Assembly (NCBI GenBank): GCA_015232865.1
Contig: JADFYU010000081.1
Location: 1-6,249 of the forward strand
Source: Magnetococcales bacterium
GTDB lineage: Bacteria; Pseudomonadota; Magnetococcia; Magnetococcales; UBA8363
Direction: 5' to 3'
Length of the DNA: 6,249 bases
Shown here piece after piece: positions 1 to 6,010 of the stretch; positions within the stretch are counted from its first letter, which is position 1; every line of letters starts with the position of its first letter. Position numbers and translations under genes: made by a program. The notes under the pieces were generated by a model that had not been told where the DNA came from, did no database searches, and saw nothing but the letters and a program-made list of their open reading frames with translations.

Positions 1-1844
1 CTACCATTGACGGCTATACTACAGGAACCGTTACAGCCAATGATCTGGCTGATAGCGCTGGGACATTGGTCTCTGGCGGAGTGGCCCATGCCTATGTTGG
101 AAGTGGAACAAATGTTACGGTGTTAGATGCGGCGACCATTGCGGAGTTAACCGTTTTGAATGCGGCTAATGGAACCGGCGCACTTACCTACTCGGCTGGC
201 GGAATTACCGATGCGGCGGCTACGTTGGCTACCAATTCCGGTAGTTATATAACTGGGAGCATTAACGTCAACGTTGAAGATACCGCTTCCATCGCTCAGT
301 TGACTTCTATCAGCAACTTTACAACCGGTACGTTGACCTATACCACGGCTGGAATAACCGATGAGGCGGCTACTTTAGATACCAATACCGGCTCTTTTGT
401 TGCAGCCGGAATCAATGTCACCGTTTCAAACGCGGCTTCCATCGCTCAGCTGACATCCATCGATGGAACCAACACCACTGGATCAGTTACCTATACAGAG
501 ATCAGCGACACCACGGCAAATCTTATTGCAGACGCCAACACGTATGTGACTGGAACCGTAATTGTGACATTTGCTGACGCATCTTCCATTAGCGATGCCC
601 AAACCATTGATGGATACACATCCGGTGCCTTGACGTTAAGCATTATAGATACCGGAACCAACATTGATGCTGGGATTGCAGCGATCAAAACGTTAACAGC
701 AACCAATGTCGATGTTACAACCGATGCGGCGGCTGTGAGCGTATCTGAAGCGACGGGATTGGTATTCACCACATCATCTGGCGGATCGATTTCCATCTCC
801 GACACCGCCTCCAATATCGTTTCTGGTCTAGCGGCGATCTCCACTGCCCAGATCACCACCGTCGATGCCAATGACAATGCCGTCTCCATGACGGTTGCCA
901 ATGCTGATACGGCACGCACAGCTGGTATTACGTTTGATGGCTCAGATGTCATTACCATTAGCGGATCAAACGGTTCGACATTGGCTGCGCTGACTTTTGC
1001 TAATTATGATACCAGCTCATTGGGTGGGGCGAGCGTTACCCTGGATGCCAGTGATCAAGCGGTCACCTTAACCTACTCGCAAGCCAATGCGGTACTGACG
1101 GCTGGCTCTGCGTTTGCAGCGGATGATGCGTTGACCATTACCGGCACCAGTTCAGAACTGCTGGGTATCTCCAACGTCAGCAACCTGGGTGGAACCAGCA
1201 TTACCTACGATGCTTCTGACGATGCGGCACTTTTGACGACTTCTCAGCTTTCGACTCTTCTGGGAGCCGGTGTAGCCTTTGATGGTAGTGACGTCATTAC
1301 CATTCAGGGAACCGGGGCCATTTCCGCTGGTGCCATCGGTGGATCTGGCAATTATGTTCTGCTCTCAACCGGGGCTGCTAGCCTGACCGGTGGGGCCGGT
1401 GATGACACCCTGACATCGGCTCTGGGTGGTACCAACACCATGACCGGTGGGGCTGGGGCTGACAATATGTCCGGAAGCAACTTTGCCGGAGCCGATACCT
1501 TCGTATTTAATGATGGGGACTCCGGTGTCTACAGTGCCGCAGCTACAAGCGAGAGCACGGCACTGGCCAACGGGATTGATGTCATTCACGGTTTTGCAAA
1601 CGGTACAGACCTCATCGACCTCTCTGCTGTTACCGGTATGAGCAATGCTTCAGCAATCAGTGGAAGCGTTGACGGAACAGGAGTGGCCGATGGTGAGATC
1701 TACCTCCATACGGTCGGGGCCGACACCATGGTCTTGGTCAACTCTTCTGGCGGCGCAACAACAGCTCTGAGCGATTTTGAAATGGCTATTTATGTTGAAG
1801 GCGGTGGTGTCGATGACATCAGTGACTTTGTCATTCCAGCCTAA
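1..1844 (+). CDS. Large secreted repeat protein (RTX/adhesin-like T1SS substrate), 3' part
   Basis: The frame is open from codon 3-5 to the TAA at 1842-1844, with no stop and no convincing start, so this is the C-terminal part (about 613 residues) of a longer protein. The TTG at 66 is an internal Leu codon. In order it shows about four units of a 50-residue repeat (3-614), four to five units of a 55-residue repeat (630-1380), two RTX nonapeptides GGAGDDTLT and GGAGADNMS (1389-1472), and a C-terminal domain with ADTFVF...GDSG and DVIHGF...GTDLIDLS, as in serralysin/RTX C-termini. It ends in DFVIPA, a hydrophobic tail usual for uncleaved C-terminal T1SS signals. The visible part has no Cys or Trp and only one Lys, one Arg and one Pro, which suits an acidic extracellular protein. 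The adjacent TolC-ABC-HlyD operon supports type I export. Adhesion or biofilm function is inferred from the architecture. No enzymatic domain is visible, and no retention or LapG-cleavage region can be seen because the N-terminus is missing. Confidence 0.9.
   Translation, partial: TIDGYTTGTVTANDLADSAGTLVSGGVAHAYVGSGTNVTVLDAATIAELTVLNAANGTGALTYSAGGITDAAATLATNSGSYITGSINVNVEDTASIAQLTSISNFTTGTLTYTTAGITDEAATLDTNTGSFVAAGINVTVSNAASIAQLTSIDGTNTTGSVTYTEISDTTANLIADANTYVTGTVIVTFADASSISDAQTIDGYTSGALTLSIIDTGTNIDAGIAAIKTLTATNVDVTTDAAAVSVSEATGLVFTTSSGGSISISDTASNIVSGLAAISTAQITTVDANDNAVSMTVANADTARTAGITFDGSDVITISGSNGSTLAALTFANYDTSSLGGASVTLDASDQAVTLTYSQANAVLTAGSAFAADDALTITGTSSELLGISNVSNLGGTSITYDASDDAALLTTSQLSTLLGAGVAFDGSDVITIQGTGAISAGAIGGSGNYVLLSTGAASLTGGAGDDTLTSALGGTNTMTGGAGADNMSGSNFAGADTFVFNDGDSGVYSAAATSESTALANGIDVIHGFANGTDLIDLSAVTGMSNASAISGSVDGTGVADGEIYLHTVGADTMVLVNSSGGATTALSDFEMAIYVEGGGVDDISDFVIPA
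3..614 (+). repeat. Tandem protein repeat array 1, units of about 49-51 residues
   Basis: Four units in register: a divergent or partial unit at 3-164, then 165-317, 318-467 and 468-614. The shared pattern is TG-x-LTYT, then GITD-x-AATL-x-TN-x-GSYV, then INVTV-x-DAASIAQLTSIDG. The units at 165-317 and 318-467 are most alike and share the exact 15-mer gcttccatcgctcag at 285-299 and 435-449. The unit at 468-614 is more diverged (ISDTTANL, VIVTFADASSISDAQTIDG). The first codons of the window (TIDGYTTGTV) match the end of one unit and the start of the next, so the array probably continues upstream. Beta-strand-rich extracellular repeats are a reasonable structural guess. Confidence 0.87.
630..1380 (+). 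repeat. Tandem protein repeat array 2, units of about 52-60 residues
   Basis: A second repeat type begins where array 1 ends. Units are approximately 630-785, 786-947, 948-1127, 1128-1292 and a degenerate last one from 1293. The pattern is a TI-S/T start, a DTASNI-like or SELLG-like helix segment, T-x-DASD-x-AV-x-LT, a helix such as YSQANAVLTAG, and a closing F-DGSD. The closing motif occurs as FDGSD at 933-947, FAADD at 1113-1127 and FDGSD at 1278-1292, each followed by (V/A)-(I/L)-TI. The first unit is the most divergent. The protein match is clearer than the DNA match, so these are old duplications. Unit borders are approximate. Confidence 0.72.
1389..1472 (+). repeat. Two RTX-type glycine/aspartate nonapeptides
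   Basis: GGAGDDTLT (1389-1415) and GGAGADNMS (1446-1472) fit the GGxGxDxxx calcium-binding nonapeptide, separated by a looser SALGGTNTMT stretch. RTX nonapeptides bind Ca2+ in a parallel beta-roll and help folding after type I export. Two good copies is a short block for an RTX protein, so this may be only a small folding nucleus next to the secretion signal. Confidence 0.8.
1491..1841 (+). other. C-terminal T1SS export domain of the repeat protein
   Basis: This segment carries ADTFVFNDGDSG (from 1491), then DVIHGFANGTDLIDLS, then a tail ending DISDFVIPA. The order 'ADTFVF, D-I-x-GF, D-I-DLS' is typical of the domain that follows RTX repeats in serralysin-like and adhesin-type T1SS substrates. 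The uncleaved secretion signal of such proteins lies in the last several tens of residues. Its only proline is the penultimate residue. The exact signal border cannot be read from sequence. Confidence 0.75.
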
Positions 1845-1870
1845 TTGACCAACCGGTAGTTTGTTTTACT

Positions 1871-1900
1871 GGCCGGAGCTTTTATGCTCCGGCCTTTTTT
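1871..1900 (+). terminator. Rho-independent terminator after the repeat protein
   Basis: A perfect 9-bp GC-rich stem, ggccggagc (1871-1879) pairing with gctccggcc (1886-1894), has a 6-nt loop (ttttat) and is followed directly by six T (1895-1900). It starts 26 bases after the TAA. This is a textbook intrinsic terminator on the + strand and should separate the substrate transcript from the exporter operon. Confidence 0.95.
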
Positions 1901-1943
1901 ATGGCAACACATCGCCTTTCTACCCCTGGCATTTATTCCTTTG

Positions 1944-1973
1944 TTGTAGGATCTTTGCAATTTAAAGAATAAT
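1944..1973 (+). promoter_or_regulatory. Candidate sigma70-type promoter, distal
   Basis: TTGTAG (1944-1949) and AATAAT (1968-1973) are 18 bases apart in an AT-rich stretch just after the terminator. The -10 matches TATAAT at five of six places, but the -35 matches TTGACA at only three. It would drive the TolC-ABC-HlyD operon with a leader of about 165 bases. It is a weak call from consensus only. Confidence 0.25.
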
Positions 1974-2005
1974 CGGTTAGATTGACGGATGGATAAAAGG
2001 ATGAA

Positions 2006-2035
2006 AAAGGGGAATCTGTTGAATTCCTCCCCTTT
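2006..2035. repeat. Intergenic inverted repeat, 8-bp arms
   Basis: AAAGGGGA (2006-2013) is the exact reverse complement of TCCCCTTT (2028-2035), with a 14-base spacer. A competing inner pairing, ggaat (2011-2015) with attcc (2023-2027), is also possible. Read on the - strand, the right arm ends in a run of five T, so it is weakly terminator-like in that direction. On the + strand only three T follow. It lies mid-way between the terminator and the TolC-like gene. It may be a leader hairpin or a binding site; the function is unknown. Confidence 0.4.
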
Positions 2036-2066
2036 ATGAACTCGGATTGATTATTCAAACCTGGAT

Positions 2067-2096
2067 TTGACGGTTGTTTGCAGTTCGAAAGATTAT
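2067..2096 (+). promoter_or_regulatory. Candidate sigma70-type promoter, proximal, for the T1SS operon
   Basis: TTGACG (2067-2072) matches the -35 consensus at five of six positions. GATTAT (2091-2096) matches the -10 at four of six, with an 18-base spacer. Transcription would start near 2103, inside the palindrome at 2097-2116, about 40 bases ahead of the ATG at 2145. It is the better of the two candidates here, but rests on consensus only. Confidence 0.35.
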
Positions 2097-2116
2097 GTTG
2101 ACTTCTGACAGTCAAC
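2097..2116. promoter_or_regulatory. Perfect 7-bp palindrome ahead of the T1SS operon (operator or leader hairpin)
   Basis: GTTGACT (2097-2103) and AGTCAAC (2110-2116) are exact inverted repeats around a 6-base spacer. The 20-bp site directly follows the candidate -10 at 2091-2096 and ends 28 bases before the ATG, where a repressor operator or a 5' leader hairpin would sit. No regulator gene is present in the window to pair with it. Confidence 0.4.
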
Positions 2117-2144
2117 GATTACGCGCTACTAAAATGAGGTCGGT

Positions 2145-3824
2145 ATGTCTAAGCAAACAAATCAATCAAAAACAACGGCACGGTCTATCGCAACCCTTGC
2201 GGCCATCTCTTTACTCTCCGGATTTTTGGCGCTGGGATTGAGCGATCGGGCCTGCGCTCAAGAAGATCAATTTCTTCAGATCAGCTTTCTGGAGGAGTTG
2301 AAAAACGATGACAACGTTGCGACTCGCCAAGAAAATATTGAGCAATACGAAAATGTTGCTGTTTGGAACGAAAACACGGTTGTTGAGACATTCTCCGCTA
2401 TTCGTACCGAGCCAAACCCGTTACAAAAATCCGCTCGGATCAATAAGTTTTTGCCCCCTCGTGCTGAAAAAACACCGAGCAATCTCCTGGCTCTGTTGGA
2501 AGCCGATATCGGACAACCGATGGCTGATATCGCCATCTCCGGATTTATCGATGATTCTGGTGAAGATAAGGATTTTAAAGATAAAATCGTTGAGGCCATT
2601 CTCAAGCACCCGGAGTGGGTGAGTAAAGAGGCGGAGATCGGACAGGCTGCTGATGAGGTCAATGTCGTTTATGGCGGCCTGTTTCCTCAGATTGACGCGT
2701 CCCTTTCCGGGGGATCGGCCCTTTCCAAACCAGACACCACCTATCAATCCTCCAGCAACGACCGCATCGATGCCGTCGTCGATGTTCGTCAACTTGTTTT
2801 TGACTTTGGCGCCCTGTTTCGCTCGGTGGACGCCGCAGAATATCGGGCCAAAGCGTTAAAATATGAAGGAATGGCATCCCGAACCAATCTAATCCTGCGC
2901 GCGGTAACCACCTACCTGGACGTGGTTCGCCTGCGCAATCATGTGGTACTGGCTCAAGAGAACGTCAATCGGCACCAACGAATATTGGATGGTGTGAATG
3001 AGCGGGTCAGCAAAGGGGTTGCCTCTCATGTGGATAATGCCAACGCCGACAGTCGCATGGCGGAAGCCTTGGTGAAACAGGCCAACCTGACCGGACAGTT
3101 GGGTCGGGCCGAAGCCGCCTTCATGGAATTTTTTGGCTCGGTTCCAGAAATACTGAACTATCCGGTCAGCCATCCTGAATCACCCAGCGTTGATTCCGCA
3201 TTGGCATCCGCCCTGTCCAACAATCCGACTCTTCTCGCCCTCAATGAACTGACGGGAGCCTATCAATCGGATCGCGAGGCAACCGAGGCCAGCATTCTGC
3301 CCAAGGTCTATCTGGAAGCGTCCGGCACCTACTACGATCTTTTCGATGGCCAGACCAGCACCGGAAATGGCCGCCAATTTGGTACCACGGCCAGCCTGAA
3401 CGTCTCTTATAACATTTTCTCCGGTGGCAGCGATCAGGCCAAAGTTTCAAAAGCAAGGATTAGAGCTCACCAAGCGGATTCGGATCGGGACAAATATCGT
3501 TTGGAACTGGAAAAAACGTTGCGTAGCGCCTATTCCGATCGACAATCCTTGGAACAACTGATCGTCAGCCAGGAAAAAGCGGTTAACGCCTATGAATTGA
3601 CGGCAAGGGCATTCATTGAGCAATACAATGTCGGACGACGGGATTTGATTGATCTGCTGGACACCCAGGCTGACCTGTTCAATTCCGTTCTGGAGTTGGT
3701 GAACTCCCGAACGAGAAGCGTGGTGCTGCGCTACCAGATTTTGACCATTACTGGTGAGTGTGAACGCTTTTTTGATCTCAAGCCCATAGACTTTTCCGTC
3801 GCCCCGAAAGGGTTTCTGCGCTAG
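2145..3824 (+). CDS. TolC-family type I secretion outer-membrane protein
   Basis: This 559-residue protein is the predicted outer-membrane duct of the T1SS. It forms a trimeric beta-barrel and periplasmic alpha-barrel that docks with the HlyD-type fusion protein. The ATG at 2145 has GAGGT (2136-2140) four bases ahead. A Sec signal peptide is visible: a Lys/Arg-containing n-region, a hydrophobic core at about residues 15-32 and a likely cut after ACA (36-38). Residues about 39-143 form an extension with no feature I recognise. The TolC body then starts near FKDKIVEAILKHPEW (144-158), followed by VVYGGLFPQIDASLSGG. Two OEP halves follow: the first closes at FMEFFGSVPE, and the second holds NVSYNIFSGG (419-428) and GRRDLIDLLDTQADLF (from 497), both typical of T1SS TolC proteins such as the LapE/AggA type. 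Family members are usually about 450-480 residues, so the excess is the N-terminal part. The gene ends in two tandem in-frame TAG codons (3822-3827), 14 bases before the exporter. Confidence 0.93.
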   Translation: MSKQTNQSKTTARSIATLAAISLLSGFLALGLSDRACAQEDQFLQISFLEELKNDDNVATRQENIEQYENVAVWNENTVVETFSAIRTEPNPLQKSARINKFLPPRAEKTPSNLLALLEADIGQPMADIAISGFIDDSGEDKDFKDKIVEAILKHPEWVSKEAEIGQAADEVNVVYGGLFPQIDASLSGGSALSKPDTTYQSSSNDRIDAVVDVRQLVFDFGALFRSVDAAEYRAKALKYEGMASRTNLILRAVTTYLDVVRLRNHVVLAQENVNRHQRILDGVNERVSKGVASHVDNANADSRMAEALVKQANLTGQLGRAEAAFMEFFGSVPEILNYPVSHPESPSVDSALASALSNNPTLLALNELTGAYQSDREATEASILPKVYLEASGTYYDLFDGQTSTGNGRQFGTTASLNVSYNIFSGGSDQAKVSKARIRAHQADSDRDKYRLELEKTLRSAYSDRQSLEQLIVSQEKAVNAYELTARAFIEQYNVGRRDLIDLLDTQADLFNSVLELVNSRTRSVVLRYQILTITGECERFFDLKPIDFSVAPKGFLR

Positions 3825-3838
3825 TAGGTATAAACTGA

Positions 3839-6010
3839 ATGTCGATGCTTGAAATGGACTCAACTGTCTCTACAGACACTGCCGTTGAGCGAATCAACGA
3901 CCTTGAGGAGTGTCTGCTGTTCATGTGTCGGCACTTCGACCTGCCGGTCTCCAGAGCAGCGATTCGCGATGGGTTGAGTGGTGACGATCAAGAACTGACT
4001 CTCTCTCAATTTACCCAGGTAGCCGAACGTCAAGGCTTGGTGGCAGCGATCGGCCCCCACAAGCTGTCTCAAATCAATCAAGCCATGTTGCCTCTCATCG
4101 TTCCTCTTCAATTTGGCCGGGCGGTGGTAATCATTGCAAAAAATAGCGACGACACGTTTGTCGTCGCGGATCCCAAAAACGTCTCAAGGGACACGACGGT
4201 TACACTATCAGAGCTGGAGGCTCTTTTTTTAGGCCATGTGATAGTCTGTCGGACTACCGCCAACAACTCCCGCAAAAGCAATCAAACCCAATCATCCGCC
4301 AAGCACTGGTTTTGGGCGCCTATTCGCCGCAACTGGTGGATTTATGGCCAGGTTTTATTAGCGGCGTTTTTATCGAACGTTCTCAGCTTGTCGGTCATGA
4401 TCTTCATCATGGTGGTATATGATCGAATTATTCCCAACAATGCGACGGAATCTCTGCTTGTCTTGACCATCGGGGTCGGTATCGCCCTGCTTTTTGACCT
4501 GATTGTCAAAAGCCTGCGGGCCATTTTTGTCGACCGGGCCGGAGAGCGTGCGGATCTGTCCATGGGCATGCAGCTCTACAATCATCTGCTGGACATCTCC
4601 ATGGCTGAACGCCGGGGTTCGACTGGAACGTTGGCCAGCATGCTGCGCGAATTTGAATCTTTGCGAGAATTCTTCACGTCAGCCTCGCTGGTGGCTCTGG
4701 TAGACCTGCCGTTTATCTTGTTGTTCATCGGTGTCATCTATCTGGTGGGAGGGCCTCTGGCGTATGTTCCCATCATTACGGTTCCGCTTATTTTACTTAT
4801 GGGTTTACTGGTTCAACCGGTCATGCGCCGACTGGCCAAAGACTCTATCAAACAAAACCAGCAAAAACAGTCTGTCGTCGTCGAAACACTGACCGGACTT
4901 GAGACCATCAAAACTTCGCGTGCCGCTCCGATCATGCGTAACCGCTGGCAGAATGCCATTTTGGATCACTCCAAATTCAGCTCGAAAAGCCGTTGGGTCA
5001 GCCAGATCATGCTAAACATTACCGGCTTTTCTCAGCAGGTGGCCCAGGTCGCCGTCATTGTCTATGGTGCTGCACTAGTCCAAAAAGGCGAGGTGACCAT
5101 GGGCGCTTTGGTGGCATCGGTCATGATGACCTCTCGATGTCTGGCTCCTCTGGCGCAACTGGCCCAAACCTTGACCCGCATTTTTCATATCCGCGCCTCC
5201 TATGATGCTTTGAACAAACTCATGCACCGACAGACCGAGCGTGTCGAAGGTCGTTCGTACATCTCACGGTCAAAGTTGGAAGGCAAGATAGAATTTCGCC
5301 ATGTATTTTTCCGCTACCCGGAACAAGACAACGACGCTTTGTCTGACATCTCCTTTACCATCAATCCTGGAGAGAAGGTGGCATTCCTCGGCAAGATCGG
5401 CTCTGGAAAAAGTACGGTTGCCAGATTGCTATTGGGTCTGTACGAACCATTGGAAGGCTCGATATTGGTGGATAACACCGATTTACGGCAAATCGATCCA
5501 TCGGATCTACGCGCCAATATCGGCAGTGTGTTGCAGGATATCTGCCTTTTTACCGGATCTGTTCGTCAAAACATCGCCATGGGTGGAAATCGTCCCTCGG
5601 ATGAAGAGATCCTCAGAGTGGCCGAGTTGGCTGGCGTGCATGACTTTATCAGCCAAACGCCTCAGGGCTATGATCTACTTCTGGCTGAGCGGGGAGAGGG
5701 TCTATCCGGTGGACAGAGACAGGCTATCGCCATTGCCCGCGCTTTGATCAGCAAGCCATCGATCCTGCTGATGGATGAACCGACCAGCAGCATGGATGGT
5801 GCCAGCGAACTGCAATTGATCAAACGACTGAAAGTTGAAATGAGCGAAAAAACTTTGATCGTCGTGACTCACCGAACCACCCTTTTGGAGCTGGTGGATC
5901 GGGTGATTGTCATTGATCGCGGTCGGGTTGTCGCCGACGGTCCCAAATCCATCTTACAAGGTCCACCGGGGGGAGCCAGTCAACCCGCCAACCCGGCGAG
6001 GAGTGCATAA
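3839..6010 (+). CDS. Type I secretion ABC transporter, LssB/LapB type (C39-like domain, TMD, NBD)
   Basis: This 723-residue inner-membrane exporter ATPase is predicted to recognise the unfolded substrate and power its export. An in-frame TGA (3836-3838) touches the ATG, so no earlier start exists; AGGT at 3826-3829 is a slightly distant ribosome site. Residues about 17-138 are a C39 peptidase-like domain. By my alignment on LLFMCRHFDLPVS, the catalytic Cys position is Asp21 or Leu22 and the His position is Arg94, while the DP motif (111-112) remains. It is thus probably a non-cleaving substrate-docking domain as in HlyB and LapB, which agrees with a substrate lacking a double-glycine leader. 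Six membrane segments lie within about 166-440. The nucleotide-binding domain looks intact: A-loop Tyr493, Walker A GKIGSGKST (518-526), Q-loop Gln566, LSGGQ (622-626), Walker B ILLMDE (642-647) and H-loop His678. A short Gly/Pro/Ala-rich tail ends the protein. The stop shares one base with the next ATG. Confidence 0.95.
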   Translation: MSMLEMDSTVSTDTAVERINDLEECLLFMCRHFDLPVSRAAIRDGLSGDDQELTLSQFTQVAERQGLVAAIGPHKLSQINQAMLPLIVPLQFGRAVVIIAKNSDDTFVVADPKNVSRDTTVTLSELEALFLGHVIVCRTTANNSRKSNQTQSSAKHWFWAPIRRNWWIYGQVLLAAFLSNVLSLSVMIFIMVVYDRIIPNNATESLLVLTIGVGIALLFDLIVKSLRAIFVDRAGERADLSMGMQLYNHLLDISMAERRGSTGTLASMLREFESLREFFTSASLVALVDLPFILLFIGVIYLVGGPLAYVPIITVPLILLMGLLVQPVMRRLAKDSIKQNQQKQSVVVETLTGLETIKTSRAAPIMRNRWQNAILDHSKFSSKSRWVSQIMLNITGFSQQVAQVAVIVYGAALVQKGEVTMGALVASVMMTSRCLAPLAQLAQTLTRIFHIRASYDALNKLMHRQTERVEGRSYISRSKLEGKIEFRHVFFRYPEQDNDALSDISFTINPGEKVAFLGKIGSGKSTVARLLLGLYEPLEGSILVDNTDLRQIDPSDLRANIGSVLQDICLFTGSVRQNIAMGGNRPSDEEILRVAELAGVHDFISQTPQGYDLLLAERGEGLSGGQRQAIAIARALISKPSILLMDEPTSSMDGASELQLIKRLKVEMSEKTLIVVTHRTTLLELVDRVIVIDRGRVVADGPKSILQGPPGGASQPANPARSA
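5998..6003 (+). promoter_or_regulatory. Shine-Dalgarno site fixing the fusion-protein start
   Basis: GAGGAG, inside the last codons of the ABC gene, stands six bases before the ATG at 6010. It is the strongest ribosome site in the window and supports a start that overlaps the ABC stop codon (TAATG). Translation of the fusion protein is therefore probably coupled to that of the ABC protein. Confidence 0.8.

Noticed and set aside
66..68. TTG at 66 as the start of the repeat protein
   Set aside because: The same frame is open to the left edge, the codons before it translate as repeat sequence, and no ribosome site or signal stands ahead of it. It is an internal Leu codon.
491..958. 155-codon frame on the - strand inside the repeat gene
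   Set aside because: It lies wholly opposite a clear coding repeat array. Its protein is a low-complexity mirror of the repeats, with no recognisable domain.
1853..1872. Hairpin ccggta/tactgg overlapping the base of the terminator, as a possible antiterminator
   Set aside because: The 6-bp stem needs a G-U pair and competes for only two bases of the terminator. It is far weaker than the 9-bp GC stem, and there is no sign of a riboswitch or attenuator.
1933..2115. 60-codon - strand frame in the intergenic region
   Set aside because: It spans both inverted repeats and the candidate promoters. Its protein matches nothing I know and I see no convincing ribosome site, so it is more likely chance in AT-rich DNA.
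3845..3847. Second ATG (Met3) as the start of the ABC gene
   Set aside because: It is too far from the AGGT at 3826-3829, while the ATG at 3839 is better placed. The difference is only two residues.
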